Source of the DNA: Hirsutella rhossiliensis | Lineage: Eukaryota; Ascomycota; Sordariomycetes; Hypocreales; Ophiocordycipitaceae | NCBI RefSeq assembly: GCF_020360975.1 | Contig: NW_025408673.1 | Location: forward strand, 186,001-250,000 | Length of the DNA: 64,000 nucleotides | Reading direction: 5' to 3' | In this document: one piece after another, positions 24,030-34,677 of the stretch | Layout: each line of letters opens with the position of its first letter | Numbering within the stretch: the stretch's first letter is position 1 | The notes under the pieces: model-generated | The model's database searches: none | Seen by the model: the letters and a program-made list of their open reading frames with translations, nothing else | Told to the model about the DNA's origin: nothing | Position numbers and translations under genes: made by a program

Positions 24030-25054
24030 GGCGGCTCGTCTTGGGCACTCGACGCAGCACTCGCTGCTTGATTAACTTGAATACAACACAATGGAATCGA
24101 CGCCAGCGAGTACGTAAAGTGGCCTCGATGCACCCTCGCACCTCGTCCTTGGTCATCTCGGATCATGCTCGCTGAGTTGGGTGACTGCACGGCCCAACGG
24201 CAACGGCTAGCTGCCATGGCGAGGGCGCGATGATGAACAGGCGCGCGTCACCACTCGTCTCGACCTGGTATCACGATGGCGATGAATGCGGGCCCCCTTA
24301 GGCGGGTCATGTTGAGGCTTCAAGAGCGGGCGTACACGGATCATCTTATTTGGACATGTGGGCAACATGCAAATGGGAGAGTCACGGGCGGTCAGAGACT
24401 CGGAGTATTGACGCATCGATAAACTAATCGGCCACGGGGGTTAGTTGCTGGTATTTCTCGGCTTGCATTTACGCCACGGAATTGGCCTGTAGCATTACTG
24501 TTAGATAATGACTGCGCTCATGTGTATAGACTTTTTCTTTATGTAAATAGTCTTATTCTTGAGTTGTGATGGATGCCTGTGTCTGGCAGGGTAATTGCGT
24601 ATGCGTGCTTCATAGGGTTCGATGTCTTTGATTACAGTAACGTGAGCCAGAACGACCGTGAAGGGAGGTGACAATGGCTTGAAGAAGTTGATGCGATGCT
24701 GGATAAGGGCCGTGCGGGAATTGCTGTTCATGTCGAAACAGCACTACAACATACGGAGTACGTGTATGAGTAAGTCACGGTTGATATTTGGCGCCTGGTA
24801 CTGGGCGACGAAAGGGAACGCGACTCCTTGGATATTTCTCGTAATAACTTAGCGGGGCAGTGGGATGGGCATTGAGGGCCAGCTGCCGTTGAGAAGGTAT
24901 CACCTTTTCGTCTTACGTTTGTTTCGATACACTTTCCGTAAGTAGCCGTGGACAAATGCTTCCGAGGGGTTATAGACAGGTGAGTTGCTCTAAGCTCTCT
25001 CGAAAAGACCGGAAGAAATCGCAAGTATTTAAAGCTATATATGCATGGACATGC
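24030..25054. other. intergenic, no supported gene
   Basis: This is the 3' flank of the GT2 gene up to the LINE fragment. Short frames only. A TACGGAGTA word lies at 24752-24760. Confidence 0.55.
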
Positions 25055-25080
25055 TTATTATTATTATTATTATTATTATT
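25055..25080 (-). repeat. (TAA)n microsatellite tail of LINE fragment
   Basis: Twenty-six bases of TTA/ATT triplets on the plus strand, which read as AAT/TAA triplets at the 3' end of the minus-strand LINE. Non-LTR elements commonly end in such simple repeats instead of poly(A). Confidence 0.8.
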
Positions 25081-25093
25081 GTATTTTCCGTCC

Positions 25094-25111
25094 AGCGACC
25101 TTTAGGTCGCT
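25094..25111 (-). repeat. stem-loop at the 3' end of the LINE
   Basis: AGCGACC, loop of four, GGTCGCT: a perfect 7-bp stem 14 bases from the (TAA)n tail. In several LINEs a 3' stem-loop is recognised by the element's reverse transcriptase; here that role is inference from position. Confidence 0.6.
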
Positions 25112-26900
25112 CAGGTCCCCGAGACGGGGCACAGGACGTGCTGAGCTGCTGGAAGTCTACTATCGCGGAGTAGGCCCACAATACGCGAAACGAAACGAGT
25201 ACCAATCCGCGTCTTCTGCCCCTTCCACAGAACGTAAACAATCCACCATTCAGCATTTCATCGGCTCAAAGGCGCTTCTTTGCTCAGCCTGCTGCCCGTC
25301 AGCGGGACGTTCAGGCGCGACAGCCATGTCTTTCGTTTTGGCCTCACAGGGCCGGTTCCGGAGCACCCTCCGCCCGGCCGAGTCGGGTAAGAGAAAATGG
25401 GTGTGTGTGCAAACAAAGGGAAGGAAGGAGGAAAGCGGTTGCTGCCGCCTAGTGGCGAGGGCAGATCGTTCCAAAGAACGAGCTTGCCTTCGCCACCTTG
25501 ACGAACTGGTCGAAGTCTCTGCCTATTGCTCGGTTGACCGCCGCGCTCGGTGAGGTGCCAACCTCATCCGATGTCGCGGCGCGATCTTCCGGCAATAGAA
25601 GAGATGCTTTGGTTCTTTTCGTCGACCACATGAGCACGTCAGTCGCGCATCGTCGTGGTTCAACCTTTCGTGGTAATCAGCGAAGTCCCCGTGGTGGGTT
25701 CTTGCTGCGAGCAGATGGTGGAGCAGAGGTCGTGGAATGGTAAGTTCTGGCGGGCAGCCAGTCGTGGCATCGAGGTCGAGGACCCTGTACTGTTGGGGTG
25801 CAGAAACTTCCCACCAGGCTTTGAATGCGTCTTTTGGTCGCTGCCTAGCGACCTTGCGCAGATATGCCAGCGTCGGGAGAGCGTCTGCAGGCTCGGGTTG
25901 AGAGGTTCCTGCCTTTGCTAAGGCGTCTGCCTGCTCGTTACCTGGGATGTTGGTGTGGCCGGGGATCCAGCGGATCTCAGTGGCACCATGTTCTGCGGCC
26001 AAGGCCTGGAATTCCAGGAACTCCTTCTGGGAGAATCTGACGGCATGCCTTGAAGACACGTCGCGACCGCGAGGTTATCGAGGCATACGACAATCTGGTC
26101 TGCAGCCGGGAGGCTCAACGCAGCACGCAGACCCTCTAGGAGCCTCTCGCCTCGGCATCAAAGACCTCAGCAAGCCCAAGACGGCCGTTACCGCTGAGGA
26201 CGGTGAGTCCATCCTGATGTACCGCATAGCCGTACCCGCGGCTCCTCCGGGAGAGGATCCGTCCGAGTAGACGATTGCTGTCCGTGGAGCAACTGATTGG
26301 AGCCACTCGCCGAAGTTTGCCGCCGATTCTTCTTTCGGCGCAGTTTGCAAGGTCCACGCTGGTCGCTGGCGAACCTACGTGCGAGAAGGTCTGGCCTGGC
26401 GCACCTTGGGAGCAGCTCGTCAGTGCGACGCAGTCTGGTCCGGAAGGTTGTCGTGGACGCTGGTATTTTAACTTAATGGCCCTGTTGATGACAGGGGCCC
26501 GGATCGCTTCGTTCGCACCGCAAGCGGTGCGCGCTTCGTCGAGGACTTGAGACGGGCTGCGAAGCGCGTTCGACACGCCTGGAGCAGGTGCGAAACTGGC
26601 GGTATGCCCGCCTCCCGGTGCCTGGCGCTGAGCGGCGTCGTCTTCAGACCGGGAGGATGGCTCGCATGGCCGTGTTGAGCGACTTGTCCATCCGCCGGAT
26701 GAGGTGCCGTATTCTTGATGGCCCTTCCTTTGCCGGCTTATTCCATCGCGGGCAGGTCATGCCCGGGTACCACGCCTCTGCCCCAAAGAACAATTGCGGC
26801 TCGATGCAGGCGCGGACGGCTCTCCGGACCGCACCTGGTAGGGGGCTGCATGGACATGCGCCTCCAACTGGCCAGTCCTACAGGGTAGCGGCTCCAACGT

Positions 26901-27556
26901 CGAGCTGCTTCCGGCACCAAAAGATGATGCAGTCCGCAAACAGCGGCCGTCGCCGCACCGCGCAGTCATGCCAAACCTCCCACTATCTGTTGTCTTATTC
27001 GGATCGCGGCAAGGGCATCAGAATGTCTTGGGTTCCGTGCTCGAGGGCAGCGCGGCTGGCGGTCGCGCGTTGGCCACTCCTCCGATGGCCGAGTACTTTT
27101 TCCCATCACTCTTCGCGAGTGAGTGTCTGCTTGGGAGGAGCTGCTGCTGCTGCTGCCGCCCTGCGGTGATGCTGCTTGCCCTCTCCTGCGGCCGTCCACC
27201 GCCAAGAAGGGTTTCATTGGAATCCAAGACCTCTGGCCGTGGCTGCCGGCATTCACAACTGGTCGGGAGACGGCAGAATCACGCTTGCCATGATACACTT
27301 CGCTTCCTGGTATCAAAATCGATTTAAGGTCGAGCTCGGCGACATCAGGACGGAGCGAGGCATGAAATGGCGCTGGGGAGCTATCTCGATGGCGGATTTG
27401 GAAAACAGTCAGGATTTCGACTAGGACGCGTAAATGCAGCTTCAAGCTGGGCCTGGCCTTGCGGGCTTGTGTAAGTGTCTTTGTCTTGCAGGGTGCAGAC
27501 AAGAGGGACTGTCGTCGCTAGCTCAGCATAACATGCCAGAGCCAGAGACCCAGAGC
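26901..27556. other. intergenic, no supported gene
   Basis: Sequence between the LINE fragment and the 3' end of the permease. A CAG/CTG-rich stretch at about 27,139-27,160 gives spurious poly-residue frames. No domain seen. Confidence 0.5.
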
Positions 27557-29257
27557 TCATGCAATCCAGAACCAGATCCTCTCGAGCACGTTTCTTGGTT
27601 TGATGACCCTCCAAGTCGGCTCGAGGCGGTCAATCTCGGCCTTGCCTGACCAAATGTCCATATTGGAGAGGCGCACAAACCTGGTTCCCTTGGCCAACTT
27701 GTAACCGAGGAAGAGGGAGAGGAAGATGAGAATGTTGACGTAGGGGGGCAGAAACGTCTTGGCGCCGAATTTGCCGGGGAAGAAGGCGTCGAAGCCGTTG
27801 AAGAGGGCAGCGGTGAGGCAGAAGACGAGAGAAAACCATGCCAAGAAGGGCTGCAGGGGCGCCGTGTAGGGAAGAGTGTCGCGCTGCACGCCGTGGTGGC
27901 GCAGGCCGCAGTAAAATTGCAGGTACGTCCAGCTAACACTCGCCCAGACGACGAGGATGCTGACGGCGCTAATTTGGCTGAACCAGAAGAAGACGTCGGC
28001 GGAGCGGTTGCTGAAACTGAGGTAGGCGAGGCAGCTGACAGCCGAGGTGGCGAGGACGCAGGCATAGGGCACCCCGAAGCGCTCCCGGCAGAGAACGGAG
28101 GGTGTCTTGCCGTCGAGGGCGGCCGAGTAGAGGATGCGCGTCGAGGCGTAGAAGAAGGAGTTGCCGGCGGACCAAGCCGAGGAGAGGATGACGGCGTTGA
28201 TGACGGACGGGAGAGTGGCGATGCCGGCGGTGTTGATGGCAATGGCAAAGGGGCTCTGGGCGGCGCCGGAGGCAGAGCTGCTGATGGCATTGAGCAGATT
28301 GGGGTCGCGCGACGAGACGCACAGGCCGACGAGAAAGATGGACTGGACGTAAAAGACGGCGATGCGCCAGAAGACGCGGCGGACGGCCTTGGGGATGTTG
28401 CGGCGCGGGTTCTCGGTCTCGCCGGCAGCCACGACGACCATTTCGCTGCCGCCGTACGAGAAGGTGACCTGCGTAAAGACCTTTACAAAGGCGAGGAAGC
28501 GGCCGAGGGCGCCGGGGCGCAGATACTCGTTCATGGGGCCGGGTCTGCGCCGGGAGGCGATGCGCCGACGGCGATGAGGAGCATGAGGACGATGAGGCCG
28601 ACGATGGTGGTGATTTTGACGGCGCCAAAGATGAACTCGGCCTCGCCGTAGAAGCGCACGGGCAGACAGTTGACGGCGACGACGGACGCGAGACCGATGG
28701 AGACAATGGCGGCGGGCGGCAGCCGGGCAGCCGGGTGCCAATAGTCGACGACGACGGCGCAGGCTGTCGGCTCGACCGAGACGCCCATGGCGAGCCGGTA
28801 CCAGTAGTTCCAGGCGAGGGCGAATCCCAGGGCCGGGTCGACGTAGCGGGCGGCGAAGACGGGGACGGCGCCGGGCACGGGCAGCCACGCGGCCATCTCG
28901 CCGAGGCTGCCCATGACGCAGTACAGGTTGGAGCCCGTGACGGCGTAGGCGACCAAGGCCGACAGCGAGCCGGCCAGGGACAGCACCTGGTCGCTGCCGA
29001 CGAACAGGCCAGTGCCTATGGCGCCCGAGAGTGCGATCAGCTGCACTTGGCGCGACTTGAGGCGCCGCTGGAGGGTGCCGAGGTGGTCCGGGGCCGGCGA
29101 CTCGCCCGCTGCCTCGACCTTGTCTATGCCGTCGGCGCCCGCTCCGGGTCCGGATCCGGGTCCGGGGGGGCCCACCGACGCCTGGTCGTCATGACGGACC
29201 ACGCCGTCGTTTCGGCCCCGTGCCCTTGTTGCCGAGCTGCGCCGCGCCTTGTGCCAT
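27557..29257 (-). CDS. amino-acid permease (YAT/APC family), reading frame interrupted
   Basis: The protein belongs to the fungal amino-acid/proton symporters with about 12 membrane helices. The N-terminal part includes LKSRQVQLIALSGAIGTGLF (TM1 signature of the family), GSLGEMAAWLPVPGAVPVFA and WNYWYRLAMGV. The C-terminal part begins GPMNEYLRPGALGRFLAF, then SYGGSEMVVVAAGETENPRR and SAWSAGNSFFYASTRILY, all classic family segments, and ends FWIA. The two halves are in different frames: between IAVG and GPMNEY (about 28,560-28,530) 23 nt stand where a multiple of three is required, and the family's usual ~14-residue loop is shortened. No plausible intron fixes it. The best start by context (GCCGCCATGG, ATG at 29257) also lies out of frame with the N-terminal half. 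Either two indels made this a pseudogene or the GC-rich assembly has base errors. It would import amino acids across the plasma membrane if intact. Confidence 0.8.
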
Positions 29258-31465
29258 GGCGGCGGCCGCGGGGTCGCCGATGTTGATTTGCGCGGAGAAT
29301 GTCGGCGCTCTTCTCTTGGCTCCTTTTATTTGAGACGTGGTGTCGGTCTGCTGATGACGGCAGAGCATCTCGAAAAGGCCTCGACCCCGCCCCTGGAGGC
29401 ATCCAAACACAACCATGGCCCAATGGAGGCTGTGGAATTATCGTCTTGGCGTCCGCCATGTCCCAGGTGCGTAACGTAGCACTCGACATGCTGCAGGCGC
29501 TCCCTCTCGCCGCTGCCCGGGACTCGGCAAGCGAACTTGGCGGATGATGCGGTGCTGGTTACACGCGACGACAACAGGTAACAGGCCTCGGTGCCATGTC
29601 AGTGTGTCCATCTCTGGGCGAGACTGCCATCAACCGACCCCCGTGTGCTCGTCTCGCCAAGACAAGGGGGCAGATCAGCCTTGGCCATGACATTTAAAGT
29701 ACTTGTTGCAGGTAGAAACGAACTCCGGTACGTGCGGTGTTGACGTGGCGAAGCAGCCCAGCCTGCAAGAGACGACAGTTGTGTCTGGTCGGCCTTGGCT
29801 CTGTAATGTATTGGACAAGACATGAGATTGGTCTCGGCCATCGGTGTTGTATGCGCAAGAGGGCAAAATCTCCCCCCCTTTTCCATCGGCCCACGGAGAT
29901 GCTGTAAACGCAGCGCGGTGCTTGAAACGCGAATCCAATCAATCCGTGACTTGGAATCGGGGCTTTTCTATGCGGATGATCTGGACGGTGAAGAGGCATT
30001 AAGCGGGAGATGCCGGGTGCGGAGCAAGCCGGAACGAGGGCTTGGGTGACTGCCGGATAAGCTCGAAACGGCGGGGCCGAGTGGGCTCTGAGCCTGGGGT
30101 GAGTCGGCCGGCCGCCAAGAGTCAGGGCGGTAAAAGGCAAGAGTCGGCATGAGAAATGGAGCCGATGTCGTTGCTTCTACGAAGTAGGTCTTGCAGATGA
30201 TTGCTGGCTGGAGAGACTTGAGGCGGTGCAACGGGAGTAAAACCCGCATCTGATAAACCGAGAAACAAAGTCAAATTCTTGCCATCGTCTTGGCCACGTC
30301 ACTTTGCGGGATGCCGCCGAGGGAGGCATCGTCAGGTCACAGGTGGTCCAAACGGGTGGGGGGGGCGGTTGGCTCCGGCCGGGACAGCCAGCAGCCTGAG
30401 GAAGATGAATGGATTTGTATTTGCACTATTCAGTGCCCAATGAGGCGCAACACTTCTGATTCAGGACACTCGGATTGGTGCGCTCCTGACGGACAATCCT
30501 TGCTTAATAGCCCAGTAGCCCAATCAGAGCGCTGGCAGATGAGCCCTTCCCTTCCCCTCGTCTGTCCTGGTGTCACGTCTTGGCGGCATGGAGAAGGAAC
30601 AAGCACAAGACGGGTCACGTCCGGAAAGTTGTCCGGCTGCAGAGGCTCATGCACGCATGACGGACCCAAAAGCCTTCGGCAGGTGGGTTTATGCTTAAAG
30701 CAAACGAGGGCTGTCTGTGAGGCCAATTACTGATGACACGACCACACACGCTTACTTTGGACCTTGGATGGCAAACTCTCAGCCCTTGCCTGGCTTTGGC
30801 CCAAAGACACCAAGTCCATAACTCGAAGCTCAGCAGCCTCTGAGGGACCACTGGAGGACGTAGGGAGCGAGGAAGAGGGCCGAGGAAAAAGAAGGGGCCG
30901 TGGGCACTGCGATCCGGTTCTTCCCTTGCAAAGCCGCATGACACGAGCCCACTCGCCGCCCGCTTTTTGCCCTCGCTCGACTCTGTAAGAGCCCCGAGGA
31001 AATGCAGGTGCCAGAAATCGACTCAGCACGCCGTAATCGACAACGGAGAAGCGGCCGTTTCAAAACGCTGAGGCCTGCATCTCCGCTTCTCCGGATGGCG
31101 TCGCGTGGCACCATGAGTGGGTGCTGCACGACGCGTTTCTGTAACATGCTTTTACTCTGTCCTTGGACACAAGTATATAATACAAATACGTACGCCGGCC
31201 AAGGTCCGGTGGCTTGTCGGGTATGAATGCATGCGTCCTCGTGTAACCCTTTTGGCATCCTTCTTCGTTCACTCCTGTCGCGAGTGGCCGTGGCGATATA
31301 GTATTATTACGAGCCGTCGTCAGGCAGACCACTCCTTCACCCCCGTGTCCAGAGCCGTCACCATCGCCTTCCTGCCTTGTTGCCAATAAAAGAAAGCCGA
31401 ACAAGAGTCCGGGAGGAAAAGAAAAGAAAAAGAAGAAGAAGGCGACGAGAAAACAGTCCACCAAA
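29258..31465. other. 2.2-kb intergenic region
   Basis: Divergent promoter region of the permease and flavohemoglobin genes. No gene supported. A TATA-like word (AAGTATATAATAC) lies near 31,171. The last ~60 bp before the flavohemoglobin ATG are purine-rich (GGAGGAAAAGAAAAG type), probably 5' UTR. Confidence 0.55.
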
Positions 31466-32737
31466 ATGGCCCTGACCGCCGACCAAATCGCCCTTGTCAA
31501 GTCGACAGCCCCCGTCATCAAGGAGCACGGCAAGACAATCACCACCACCTTCTACCAGCGGCTGCTGAGCGCGCACCCGGAGCTCAAAAACTACTTTTCG
31601 CTGCGCAACCAGCAGTCGGGCGCGCAGCAGGCGGCCCTGGCCGACGCCGTCTTCGCCTACGCCGCCTTCATCGACGACCTGCCGCGGCTGGCCGGCGCCG
31701 TCGACCGCATCGCCCACAAGCACGCCTCGCTGTTTGTGCGGCCCGAGCACTACCCCGTGGTCGGCGAGTTCCTCGTCGCCGCCTTTGCCGAGGTGCTGGG
31801 CGACGCCCTGACGAGCGACGTGGCCGAGGCCTGGGTCGCCGCCTACGCGCAGCTGGCCGACGTCTTTGTCCGGCGCGAGAGGCAGCTCTACGACGAGACG
31901 GCCGAGTGGCAGGACTGGCGAGCCTTTGCCATTGTGCGCAAGGAGCACGAGGCCGACGACATCCTCAGCCTGTACCTGGAGCCCCGGGACGGCCGCCCGC
32001 TGCGGCGCTACCTGCCGGGCCAGTACGTGTCGGTGCGGATCCCCATCCCCGAGCTGGGCGGCCTGTTCCAGTGCCGGCAGTTTAGCCTCAGCACGGCGCC
32101 CGACGAGGGCATGCGGCAGTACCGCGTCTCGGTCAAGCGCGAGCAGACGGTCGACAACGCCTCGGTCCAGGACCTGGCCGACGGCAAGGTGCCCGGGCTC
32201 ATCTCCAACAAGCTGCACCGCGAGTACGCCGAGGGCGCCGAGGTGGAGCTGAGCCCGCCCCGGGGCGAGTTCTTCTTCGACGTCGCCGCCGCCGGCCCCG
32301 CCGCCCCCGTCGTGCTGCTGTCCGTCGGCGTCGGCGCCACGCCGCTGCTGTCCATCCTCGAGTCCATCGTCGGCTCCGCCACCCAGGCCTTGCGCCCCGT
32401 CAGCTGGGTCCACGCCGCCCGCCGCCCGGGCGCCGTGTGCTTCGCCAAGCCCGTCGGCGAGATTGCGTCGCGGCACGCCAACGTCCGGTCCCTCGTCTTT
32501 GTCAAGCACGCCGACAAGCAGGCCCACCGGCCGGGGCGCGACTACGACTTGGAGGGCCGGCTGAGCATGGAAAAGGCCGAGGCCGAGGGCCTGCTGCACC
32601 TGCAAGACAGGTCGGCCGGCTACTACATCTGCGGGCCCGAGGAGTGGATGGTGCAGGCGAGGAAGTGGCTCCAGGACCGGGGGGTCGCCCGGGAGCGCGT
32701 CTTTGTCGAGCTGTTTAGCACCGGCGAGGTGCATTAG
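31466..32737 (+). CDS. flavohemoglobin, nitric oxide dioxygenase
   Basis: Single exon, 423 aa. The globin domain (about 1-140) carries the distal Tyr30 (TTTFYQRLL), Gln54 and the proximal heme His86 (IAHKHASLF). The FAD domain (about 155-265) has YLPGQYVSVRI and RQFSLST. The NAD(P)H domain (about 270-420) has GVGATPLLSILE and YYICGPEEWM, and ends VFVELFSTGEVH. Flavohemoglobins oxidise nitric oxide with O2 and NAD(P)H to nitrate, which detoxifies host or self-made NO and nitrite-derived NO. All three modules and key residues are present at normal length. No N-terminal targeting peptide is visible, so a cytosolic enzyme is likely; fungi often also have a mitochondrial paralogue. A 458-codon frame on the opposite strand is a GC-codon shadow. 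Confidence 0.96.
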   Translation: MALTADQIALVKSTAPVIKEHGKTITTTFYQRLLSAHPELKNYFSLRNQQSGAQQAALADAVFAYAAFIDDLPRLAGAVDRIAHKHASLFVRPEHYPVVGEFLVAAFAEVLGDALTSDVAEAWVAAYAQLADVFVRRERQLYDETAEWQDWRAFAIVRKEHEADDILSLYLEPRDGRPLRRYLPGQYVSVRIPIPELGGLFQCRQFSLSTAPDEGMRQYRVSVKREQTVDNASVQDLADGKVPGLISNKLHREYAEGAEVELSPPRGEFFFDVAAAGPAAPVVLLSVGVGATPLLSILESIVGSATQALRPVSWVHAARRPGAVCFAKPVGEIASRHANVRSLVFVKHADKQAHRPGRDYDLEGRLSMEKAEAEGLLHLQDRSAGYYICGPEEWMVQARKWLQDRGVARERVFVELFSTGEVH

Positions 32738-33253
32738 GCGGGATGATGGAAAGAAGCAAGGACGGACACATGTGTCCAGAGCAATGGGTAAAGAAGACAG
32801 GGGGCCATGGGAGGAACGGCCAAGAGACGTTGACCATGACGAGACTGGGTAGGTAGGTAGGTAGGTAGGTGGATTTTGACCCTGGCTGCTTCTTTGCGAG
32901 GTCCCTATGCGCCCTCATTATAAAATAACATGCTCTCTGCTTCGGCCTGGGGCGCTGAAAATTCAATTGCCAATCCCGCATAGAGCATGCTATCGTGCTG
33001 GACTTTGGTAGAGGGGGTCAATAGGGAGTCAGGCAGGTTTAGTCCTGCTGAGGACAGCCGAGCCCAGTGGGCCCAAGAGCCGGAAAAGGGGTCTGCCGGG
33101 CCAAGAGGACACTCCTAGCAGGGACGAGCGGGGGGCGTGACTTGTGTACGGGAACGTCTCAAATATCTTCTTTTGCCTAGTCATTTGAGGTATCTGTATC
33201 TCTGCAAGGCGCCTCCTCTTCCCGATAGATAGACCAAGACATGCACCACTAAA
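32738..33253. other. convergent intergenic region with (GGTA)n repeat
   Basis: 3' flanks of flavohemoglobin and the repeat protein. It holds a short tandem repeat, five copies of GGTA at 32848-32870. No gene seen. Confidence 0.6.
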
Positions 33254-34677
33254 TTATTTCCGACTCGGAGTGATGGCATCCTCAGCTAGAGGATCCTCAA
33301 CTTCCATCCCCGTTGCTCCAGGCGCTTTTCCAGTTTCATCGCTTGTAGCCGTTGATTCGGAAAGCTGTGGCCCATTGAGCTCGGAGTTGAAAGTCGCATC
33401 AGCGGCAGGGCCCGGAGAATTTGTTCGCGCCGCTCCATCCGCCTTTCCAGCTTCCTCGCCTCCAGCCGATGCCTTGGCAGGCGTGGCAGCGTCCTCGTTG
33501 CTCGGAGCTGGTCTTCCTGCAAGCTGTGGCCCCCCGGGTTGGGTGTTGGTGCCGATGGTGCCTCCGACGCTGGTGCCGAGGGGTTTGCTGGTGCCGAGGG
33601 TTTTGCTGTTGCCGAAGACATCGGCGAGGACTTCTGCACTGGACATGTCTGCTCCCGTCGCTCCAGGCGCCTGTCCAGCTTCCTTGCTTGCTGCCGGTGC
33701 TTGAGCAGACTTAGCAGCGTCGCACTGTCCACCCTTCTTGACAGCACCAGCTTTGGCTGTGCCACTAGCCGTCTTCGGGTCCCCGGAGTTCAAAGGAAGA
33801 GGTCCTTGGGGGGAAGGAGAGACGCCGGCAAGGGATGCGCCGGCTTGCTCTGCCTTTCTATCCGTCGCCGTTGCAGCCATATCTTTTTTAGCTTCCTTAC
33901 TTCCGTCCAATATCTTGTTAGCAATAGTAGGCTTGGCACCGCCACAGCTTCGATTCTTCTTGACAGTACCAGCCTTGGCTGTGCCATCAGCCGTCTTTTG
34001 GTCCCCGGCGGCATCAGAAAGGCCGGCGACGGCAGGAGAGCCCATTAATTCCTTGTTGCCACCCTGGCTAATAGGCATGAGATTGTGTTTGCCGTTGCCT
34101 GGAGAGGCGGCGGCAGGAGAGGCAGCGGCAGGAGAGCCCATAATACCGTCAGTGCCAACTGGGCTAAACTGAGGGTTGTGGACAGCAGAGGCGACGACAG
34201 GAGAGGCGGCGACAGGAGAGGCGGCGACAGGAGTGGAGGCGGCAGGAGAGGAGGCGGCAGGAGTTCCGGCGTCTTGCTCTGACGCTGCAGCCCCAATTAC
34301 CGACATATTTTCCTCTCCCTCTGCATCCTCATTCACTCCAGAGTCGAGCTGTTCATCACTCTGCGCAGTTTCCGACACAGCTTCCACTCCCTGGACCTTG
34401 CCGCTGGCGCGCTCTGTTCCCATCGGGGGGGTCGAGGACACCTCAGCAGCCGGGTCTGCATCCTGCCGCTTATCAAAGCGCTCAAAGCCTGGGGGGGCCT
34501 GAGCCTGCTTGCTAGCTAGACCAGTTCGGGCCCGCAGGCCGAGCTCATCCCTGTGAATGGTCGGGGCGGCCTGGAGACCTTGAGCAGCCAAGGCGGCTAA
34601 TAATTCTGGTTAGCGAGGGGGTAGCAACACAGATTTCAATACGACTTACCGGCCACGAGAGAGGCGAAGCGAACCAT
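33254..34677 (-). CDS. secreted low-complexity repeat protein of unknown function
   Basis: Predicted 456 aa in two exons: 34677-34650 and 34596-33254. The 53-nt intron (34649-34597) has donor GTAAGT, branch GCTAACC and acceptor TTAG; it splits the codon after MVRFASLVA and gives a signal peptide ending about LAAQGLQAAP. The mature part is rich in Ala, Pro, Ser, Gly, Thr and acidic residues, with no folded domain. Repeats are visible: several PVAASP/PAAASP units around residues 140-185, and two longer related units, KTADGTAKAGTVKKNRSCGG and KTASGTAKAGAVKKGGQCDA, each with one cysteine; the ends of units recall GKAPGATG/GQAPGATG. I do not recognise the family. It could be a wall-associated or effector-like secreted protein, but that is only inference from the signal peptide and composition. 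Confidence 0.75.

Larger units (their letters stand above)
25055..26900 (-). mobile_element. degenerate LINE (Tad/I-like) fragment, 3' half of pol plus 3' UTR
   Basis: On the minus strand, the linker between reverse transcriptase and RNase H is readable: FFGAEAWYPG near 26805-26760, then LNTAMRAILPV and, after a one-base slip, TTPLSARHREAGIPP near 26680-26600. RNase H pieces follow: AIVYSDGSSPGG near 26290-26250 and WIPGHTNIPGNEQADALAKAG near 25970-25905. A CxC zinc knuckle (LTCSCGRRKEPKHLFYC) ends near 25640, and the C-terminus FDQFVKVAKASSFFGTICPR stops at 25449. About 370 bp of 3' UTR and a (TAA)n tail complete the end. Frameshifts and stops show it is inactive, but CpA/TpG content is normal, so it escaped heavy RIP. 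It differs from the other LINE family here in sequence and tail. The 5' end is truncated and not sharply defined. Confidence 0.85.

Noticed and set aside
31358..32734. 458-codon open frame on the minus strand opposite flavohemoglobin
   Set aside because: It is a mirror of GC-rich third-codon positions in the real gene; it has no domain of its own, while the plus strand encodes a complete flavohemoglobin.
32848..32870. (GGTA)n tandem repeat considered as a CRISPR-like or regulatory array
   Set aside because: It is a simple microsatellite without spacers in a eukaryotic 3' flank.
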